From: Pezicula radicicola
Lineage: Eukaryota > Ascomycota > Leotiomycetes > Helotiales > Dermateaceae
Reading direction: 5' to 3'
NCBI GenBank assembly: GCA_003008705.1
Contig: PDUO01000009.1
Location: 1,178,001 to 1,242,000 of the forward strand
DNA length: 64,000 bases
The notes under the pieces: model-generated
The model's database searches: none
What the model was told of the DNA's origin: nothing
Seen by the model: the letters and a program-made list of their open reading frames with translations, nothing else
In this document: piece after piece, positions 58,181 to 64,000 of the stretch
How the letters are laid out: the number at the start of each line of letters is the position of its first letter
How positions within the stretch are numbered: the first letter of the stretch is position 1
Position numbers and translations under genes: made by a program

Positions 58181-58954
58181 GGATTCAGATCCTAATAAAT
58201 GAATCTTGTCAAGGGTCTGCAACTGTCCTGCGATGAGTTCATACTTGTTGATAGTGTAATGATACACTTTCCTTCTGTAATTAACTCAATTTTAGGGCGC
58301 TTGGTGGTGTTTTTTGCGGTCTTGGGATATCGGGGTTTTCCGGGTTTCCGGTTTTCATTTTCCTTCAACATACCAAAACCCCAATGTATTGTATTGTTTA
58401 TATGTCTCTTTTACACACAGAGGGATAGATATCTAGACTCTCGAGTCCGACGACAGTCATTACCACATAGACAGAGGAGTTAATCATAGATGGGTACTTC
58501 GGACGCTTGCATTGGCCATTATTTCGTGGCAGCCAAATATATTGCTTGGAGGGCAACCGCTGATTAGCATTGAGTTTATTATCTTTTTGTCGGAATAAAA
58601 TGCTTGTTCAGAACAACTGCCATTCAAACTTCTAGTGGCTCAGTGAGATGAATGTTGCACTGTGACAGAAAACCAGTTGTTAGATAGGCTGCGGACAAGA
58701 GGATACCAAAGGCTACCATTATATTACTTGTATTATTTCCCTCCACAAACCTTGTGACATTGGCGGGCAGGAGGAACATTAACCGCGCTAAGCGCGGAAT
58801 CACAAAGTGGGCCTTAGCGCGCCACCGGATTCGGCAAGCATCTCAATTCAACGACATCCCTCCATCAAGAGCTTCGACACCCATCAACGTCTCCCCTCTC
58901 CACTCTACCCTCTCACCGATACACAAAACTCAGACAACGATAGCATCCCCTACC
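58181..58954. other. Intergenic: 3' region of the calcium ATPase gene and ESSS promoter
   Basis: No gene seen. Confidence 0.5.
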
Positions 58955-59491
58955 ATGCTGCGTCCTACTCCTACAACAGCCGGCAATGCCGTGCGCACTG
59001 CAAGCCAGATTATCGTTCGAAACTCGCAATCTTCTCGTCCACTTTCAACAACGACCTCAATGAAAGCAGCAGATCACGCTCACGAGGACCATTACGACCC
59101 CCCTGGACAATGGTTGTTTGGTGAGAAGCCTGGTGAGAAGAGGGAGAAAGAGGCCTGGGAGAATGTGTTTATTTATGGGTTTTTTGGGACGCTTGGGTTG
59201 GGAGCTGTGGGATATGCTTTTAAGCCAGATACTTCGTGAGTTTTGTTTTCTTCTCGTATTTTACGGTTTGGTTTGGGGTTGTGGGTTTGCGGGAGTGAGG
59301 TGATGGAATTGGGGATTCGGGAGAGGGGAGAGAGGGGAGAGGATTGATTGCGGTTGAGGCATGGACGTGGTTAGGATGGGGTGAGATACAGGGCTAACTT
59401 TCAATACAGGATACAAACCTGGGCACTTGAGGAAGCGAGACGGAGGTTAGAAGTCGAGGGGATCTTGAAGGAACCGGAAACCAAGTCATAA
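58955..59491 (+). CDS. Complex I accessory subunit ESSS (NDUFB11-like)
   Basis: Small membrane subunit of mitochondrial NADH:ubiquinone oxidoreductase. Two exons, 58955-59235 and 59410-59491, give 120 residues. The N-terminus (MLRPTPTTAGNAVRTASQII, then RNSQSSRPLSTTT) is a mitochondrial presequence. The mature part has HEDHYDPPGQWLFGEKPGEK, the family hallmark, then one membrane segment (VFIYGFFGTLGLGAVGYAF) and KPDTS. The 174-nt intron splits the Ser codon (TC|G) and leads to IQTWALEEARRRLEVEGILK, the conserved C-terminus. The intron is longer than most here. I chose the Met that starts the presequence; an upstream in-frame ATG at 58754 would add 67 unlikely residues. Confidence 0.88.
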
Positions 59492-60354
59492 TCGTGATGG
59501 GATCCCTTGATTGAATAGTTGCGGGGAGGAGTCGTCGCTGTTGTTGCTGTTGCTGGATTTTGTACATATGGCTGGTTCGCTGGGGGGAAGATGAAAGATG
59601 GAACACAGAAGGAAGACTTCATTTGATGAATGGATTGATCAATGAGGAAGAGCGCAAGCATGGAGTGGAGAGAGATGGTTGGTTTTCATCATACTTGCTC
59701 ATGGAGAGGGTGCGCATATAGAGGATTTTCCTTTTCCTGCTTTGTTCAATTGTGCAATGGATTCTCATGTTGTTGCACCTGGTCTTTCTGTGCTTTGGAT
59801 CTGCGTAACACCGTGAGCTTTATATGGGTTCAACGGCCATGATTGACCATATGCCTGGGTCGACTGGCTAGATGAAATCGATCCATGGAAGTCACCAAAA
59901 TATCTACCATTTATTTACTGCTCAGCTCAGAGTGTGGCGTAGGCTATGCATCTGGGACAAGGGGAGTACCGGAGAAGCCTCCATTCATCCTATCATGACT
60001 CATACGTAACATACATAGCGAGTACATGCGCCTTCTTGGAATCTGAAGAGCGGACATTGCCTAGCAGAATAGCAGGATGTGTCCTAAAAAGAGCCGTCGA
60101 TCTAAACGCAGATTGAATGTGAAACCGGTAATATCCGAGCGCGAGTAGATTCAAAATATAGGCGGTTCATGATATGATTGACATGATTGTCATCTCTTTG
60201 AATTTCTTTTTATTCATCATTGCTAGAAATCAAGCATCTAGCAAACATCGCTCATCAACTCTATCTGGTGTACAGGTACCAAACGCCCACGCCACGCTTG
60301 CGCTCAACTGCGTTAGCTCATGTCTAATAGTTGCAAAATGCCCTTTAACACTTT
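59492..60354. other. Convergent intergenic region, no gene seen
   Basis: Between the ESSS gene and the aminotransferase gene. Short GCTGTT-like repeat near 59540. No supportable gene. Confidence 0.55.
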
Positions 60355-61647
60355 TTACTGCGGGACAACGTAACTCCATTCGTGTTCTTCGTCTCCATAT
60401 TGTCGTGCCTCGATCCACTTCAGCATCTTCGTAGCGATCTCACCAGCCTCCTGACCAGGCTTTAAGCCGCAGTCAACGGTCTTACCCTTCCAGCTGATGT
60501 TTCGGACGGGACTGACGACTGCTGCTGTTCCTGTACCGAAAGCTTCGATCAATCGACCTTCCTGGGCTGCCTCGGATAGCTCTGGCATGGTATACTTTCG
60601 CTCTTTGATGATCCATCCCTCTGGCACAAGCTTCTCACGAGCTAATGACAGTACAGAGTCACGGGTAACACCCTCGAGAATGGTGCCGTCGAGTGGGGCG
60701 GTGAGAAGCTCGTTTTGTCCTGTCTCCTTATTCTTAATAGCCACAAACATGTTCATGGTTCCAACTTCAGTGACAAATTCCTCCTCGCCGAAGAGCCACA
60801 AGTTCTGGTGGAAACCTCTTGATGCCGCCTCCATTTGGGGAACAATGCATGGTGCATAGTTGGCGCCAAGCTTCTTGTCGCCTACACCTCCAGGCCAAGC
60901 ACGAACAGCGTAGTCGGTAGCCTCTAATGATACAGCTTTGAAGCCGGTTGGGTAGTAAGGGCCGACGGGGGAAGCGATGACATAGAGAAGGGCTGATCCA
61001 GGAGGTCCAACACCAAGAGTTCGTTGCGTACCAATCATTGTTGGGCGGAGATACAACGAGTAACCTCGCTCAGACGGAATAAATCTCTCCTCCATTTGTG
61101 CGAACTTTGCGATCAAATCGATCATGGCAGCTTGGTCGAATGTTGGCAATGCAATACGAGCAGTCGACTTGTTCATTCTCTCCATGTTTTTAGTTGGTCT
61201 AAACAGGCGGACCTGTCCCTTGCTATCCTTGTATGCCTTCATACCCTCGAAGCATTCAAACGCGTAGTGGAAAACACAACTGGCGGGGTCGAGCGAGAGG
61301 TTCTGGTATGGGGTGATTCGTGCGGGGAGCCATCCTTCTGAAGCAGTCCATTCCAGACTGAGCATATGGTCTATGTAGCATTAGCAATTGAGCCGCGCAA
61401 CGACATCTATGCCCTTACCAGTGAAGGTTCGTCCAAAGATCAGTTCCTGGGGAGGAAGAGGCTCTTTAGGAGTCGATGTCTTTGTAATGGTGAGCTTGGA
61501 GATGTCAATTGGTTGAAGCGCCGCCTCAGCCTTAATACTGTACGGTCTTGAAGAAGCCCATGCCGCAATCAATCGCGAAGATGGGTGCTTGAATGCAGAG
61601 GCGGCTCGAATGCCTCGCGGAAGCAATTGACGCATCATCGTCGCCAT
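60355..61647 (-). CDS. Branched-chain amino acid aminotransferase, mitochondrial
   Basis: PLP enzyme of the last step in valine, leucine and isoleucine synthesis and the first in their breakdown. Two exons, 61647-61419 and 61370-60355, give 414 residues. The start MATMMRQLLPRGIRAASAFK is a mitochondrial presequence. Intron 1 (48 nt) splits an Asp codon and joins IFGRTFTG to DHMLSLEWT. Class IV aminotransferase landmarks follow: YAFECFEGMKAYKD, FRPTKNMERMN, RPTMIGTQRTLGV, the PLP lysine in GGVGDKKLGANYAPCI, EVGTMNMFV, and EAFGTGTAAVVSPV. The presequence implies the BAT1-type mitochondrial form. Its promoter carries a perfect TGAGTCA and a CCG-N4-CGG element. It is divergent from the SCY1-type kinase gene. 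Confidence 0.94.
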
Positions 61648-62172
61648 TGGTACACCCAACTGTTGTGAACTTTCAGAAACCCCGTTCTGGAAAGCTGTTC
61701 AAATGGGCAGTTGTTGATTGGCTTTGTAGTCACCAGGTTGAGTCAGAACTAAATAATTGTATGATAAATTGATAATAATAAAGTTCCCTCCGTAATCGGC
61801 AGCTCCCGCTTCGAGCACGGCAGTAACGAGTAAAATTAGCAGCAAGCCTTGTCCGCAAGGCTCAAAAATTGAGGTCAGAATCACATCAGATAAAGCGAGC
61901 AGGGGGGGGGGGGAGGCAGCTTACCTAGTACCTACAACGTAAGTACCCACTAACCCAATCGCAGATGCCACGATCATTATCCAACGACGATCTACTACTA
62001 AGCATATTCCGGCTAGGGCACGCCTTGGATAAATCTAGCAAGACGACAAGCGCATCACGAAGCTGCGATCCCTAAAAACGATCCTGAACACGAATGAACA
62101 GATTGCGCAAGTCGACTTTTGAGGCCCTCTGGCTGCAGCCATTGACGCAAGCTGAGCTGCGGAGCTTTGAAG
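61648..62172. promoter_or_regulatory. Divergent promoter, aminotransferase / SCY1-type gene
   Basis: TGAGTCA (Gcn4/CPC1 consensus) lies at 61739-61745, 92 bp before the aminotransferase ATG. CCGTAATCGG (CCG-N4-CGG, Leu3-type half-site arrangement) lies at 61790-61799. A 12-G run lies at 61902-61913. Confidence 0.65.
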
Positions 62173-64000
62173 ATGTTTAGTTCAGCGCTGAAGTCCTTCT
62201 CCTCGAATATAAATTCCAACTACTCGATATCTTCAAACCCTAGTTCAGTGTCTGGTCCCTGGAAGATATATGATGCAAAGAAGAAGTCAACGGGAAAGTC
62301 TGCGTCAGTCTTCATCCTTGATCGCAAGTCGCTGGATAGCCATTCGAGTTCTCTTGGACGGTCATCGGCATCATCGATAAAGAGGGCTACAGAGGAGGTT
62401 GTAGAGCGGCTAAAGAAGGAGGCGTCGTCATTAGCAAGACTACGTCACCCCAATATCCTAGAGCTTGTCGAACCTGTGGAAGAGACAAGAAATGGAGGGC
62501 TGCAATTTGCTACGGAAACCGTAACAGCATCGCTAGCCGGTCTGCTGCAGGAAAAAGATGAACAAGAAAGAGCTGGTGGTGTAGGGGGGCGGTCGAGTCG
62601 ATATGTCACAGAGGATGGGGAAGGAGGGCGTCGAAGAAGAGAGCTAGAGATTGATGAACTGGAGATACAAAAGGGACTCGAGCAGATCAGTAAAGCATTG
62701 GAATTCTTACATGACAATGCTGGTCTTGTTCATGGAAACTTGACTCCAGAGGCTGTCTTCATCAATGCTAAGGTTAGTTATGTTCATTTGCTGCTCGAAC
62801 TCAATTATCGAGGTTTCGAGGGTCTCGCCAATCAGACCTAGTCTTTACTATCACTTACTGCCTTGGGCATGTTGATCGAGAGACTTCATTTTGTCACTCG
62901 TTCCGAAACATTCAAGTCCTCAGTGGGACTTGGGAATTCGAATCATCCAGTTGTCTTACGTGATACTGGTTGGCTTTGTAGTGTATATCCCTCGGTCACT
63001 GTCATGGCAGTGATTGAGAGAATGTGTCACTATCGAGTTCCAAGCAAGGCCTTTTCAACACTATCAAATTTGCTGACCCTCCTATAGTCAGATTGGAAAA
63101 TTAGTGGCCTCAGCTTCTGCAGTCCACCAGATAATTCCACAAAACCAACTTCTGTAACGCCCATTTCCTTATCAGAAGTTCTCAATATTGACCCACGATT
63201 ACCGAGGTCTGTACAAATAAACCTCGACTATTCCTCACCGGATTTTGTACTTGACAACAACTTAAACGTTGCAGCGGATATGTTCTCCCTTGGTTTGATC
63301 ATAATTGCACTTTACAACTCCCCACACAGGTCACCTCTAGAGGCCAATTCTTCAATAACCACATACAAGCGCCTCTTTGCATCTTCATCTTCAATCCCGT
63401 CAGCCGGCAACAACTTCATTTCTTCGCGACCGATACCAAAAGACTTGACAACATCAGTGCTACCTCGCCTGATAACCAGACGCCCAGCACAACGTATGAC
63501 AGCTAAGGAATTTCAGCAGAGTGCTTACTTTGATAACATTCTTATATCTACCATCCGATTTTTGGACTCTCTTCCAGCCAAAACTCCAAATGAAAAGTCA
63601 CAGTTCATGCGTGGTCTGGTACGGGTTATACCAAGTTTCCCTAAATCAGTGCTTGAAAAGAAGGTCTTACCAGCTCTTCTTGAGGAGATGAAAGATCGTG
63701 AATTGCTTTCCCTGATATTGCAGAATATTTTCAAGATCATTGAATTATTACCTTCTGCGAAACGCGCATTTACGGAGAAGATCTTGCCACGGTTACGTGA
63801 GATCTTCCTAGCCAATGCCAAGGGTGCTCAAGAACGAGATACAGCAAAAGAAGCTGGACTGATGGTTCTGCTGGAGCATATTAAAGTGATTACAGTCAAC
63901 ACCTCTGGGAAGGAGTTCAAAGACGGTGAGTGGACCTGACATTAAAGTAAGTATAGGTAGTCTAATATTCTGTCTAGAAATTTTGCCGATCTTATTCCTG
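62173..64000 (+). CDS. SCY1-type pseudokinase, N-terminal part, truncated by window edge
   Basis: Catalytically dead kinase-fold protein with HEAT repeats; in the family it acts in clathrin and Golgi vesicle traffic. Exons 62173-62772, 63088-63925 and 63978 to beyond the edge. The kinase-like domain reads GPWKIYDAKKKSTGKSASVF, SLARLRHPNILELVEPVEE, ALEFLHDNAGLVHGNLTPEA, where the catalytic HRD Asp is replaced (VHGNLTPEAVFIN), then SDWKISGLSF in place of DFG, and ADMFSLGLIIIALYN. HEAT-like repeats begin with FMRGLVRVIPSFPKSVLEKK. Intron 1 is long (315 nt, GTTAGT..TATAG) but phase and family fit it; intron 2 is 52 nt. The lost catalytic residues agree with SCYL2-like proteins. The C-terminus is outside the window. 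Confidence 0.88.

Overview
This window is nuclear DNA of a filamentous ascomycete. The reasons are short GT..AG introns (mostly 46-63 nt) with CTAAC/CTGAC-like branch sites, fungus-restricted families (DUF3405, SAT4-like rhodopsin-domain 7TM proteins, Kre2-type mannosyltransferases, heme-thiolate peroxidases), and a tandem repeat whose two copies differ only by transitions, the mark of repeat-induced point mutation (RIP). The protein flavour fits Leotiomycetes (Helotiales), but this is an impression and not a test. Gene models below were built by hand from splice signals, reading phase and family conservation.

Layout. 1-16.7 kb is a gene-dense core: MSH5 (cut by the window edge), EMC5, a DUF3405 type II membrane protein, a luciferase-domain membrane protein, the histone chaperone HIR1, a GT15 mannosyltransferase and a DUF1772 membrane protein. 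17-31 kb is an accessory, repeat-bearing interval: a wrecked Ty1/Copia element, two fragments of one LTR-like repeat, a 7TM protein, a secreted heme-thiolate peroxidase with a duplicated propeptide segment, a Tc1/mariner-type MITE inside a palindrome, and a mitochondrial-protein gene broken in its ancestral frame. 31-47.3 kb returns to housekeeping genes: a small lysine-rich protein, a 2-oxodicarboxylate carrier divergent from the replication nuclease-helicase DNA2, a BRE4-like Golgi/ER membrane protein divergent from a SIR2-family deacetylase. 47.3-53.7 kb is a gene-free block built around a 561-bp tandem satellite. 53.7-64 kb holds a PMC1-type calcium ATPase, the complex I ESSS subunit, a mitochondrial branched-chain aminotransferase divergent from an SCY1-type pseudokinase (cut by the window edge).

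No gene cluster with a shared pathway is evident; neighbours are mostly unrelated housekeeping genes. Promoter sequences do add information: a perfect Gcn4/CPC1-type site plus a CCG-N4-CGG Leu3-type site precede the aminotransferase, and MluI cell-cycle boxes precede DNA2. I see no rRNA, convincing tRNA, CRISPR array or bacterial feature. I did not find a clearly new multi-gene system. The most unusual items are the broken mitochondrial gene whose lesions all lie inside frame-preserving GT..AG segments, the transition-only 561-bp tandem, the MITE in a palindromic target, and the repeated propeptide of the peroxidase.
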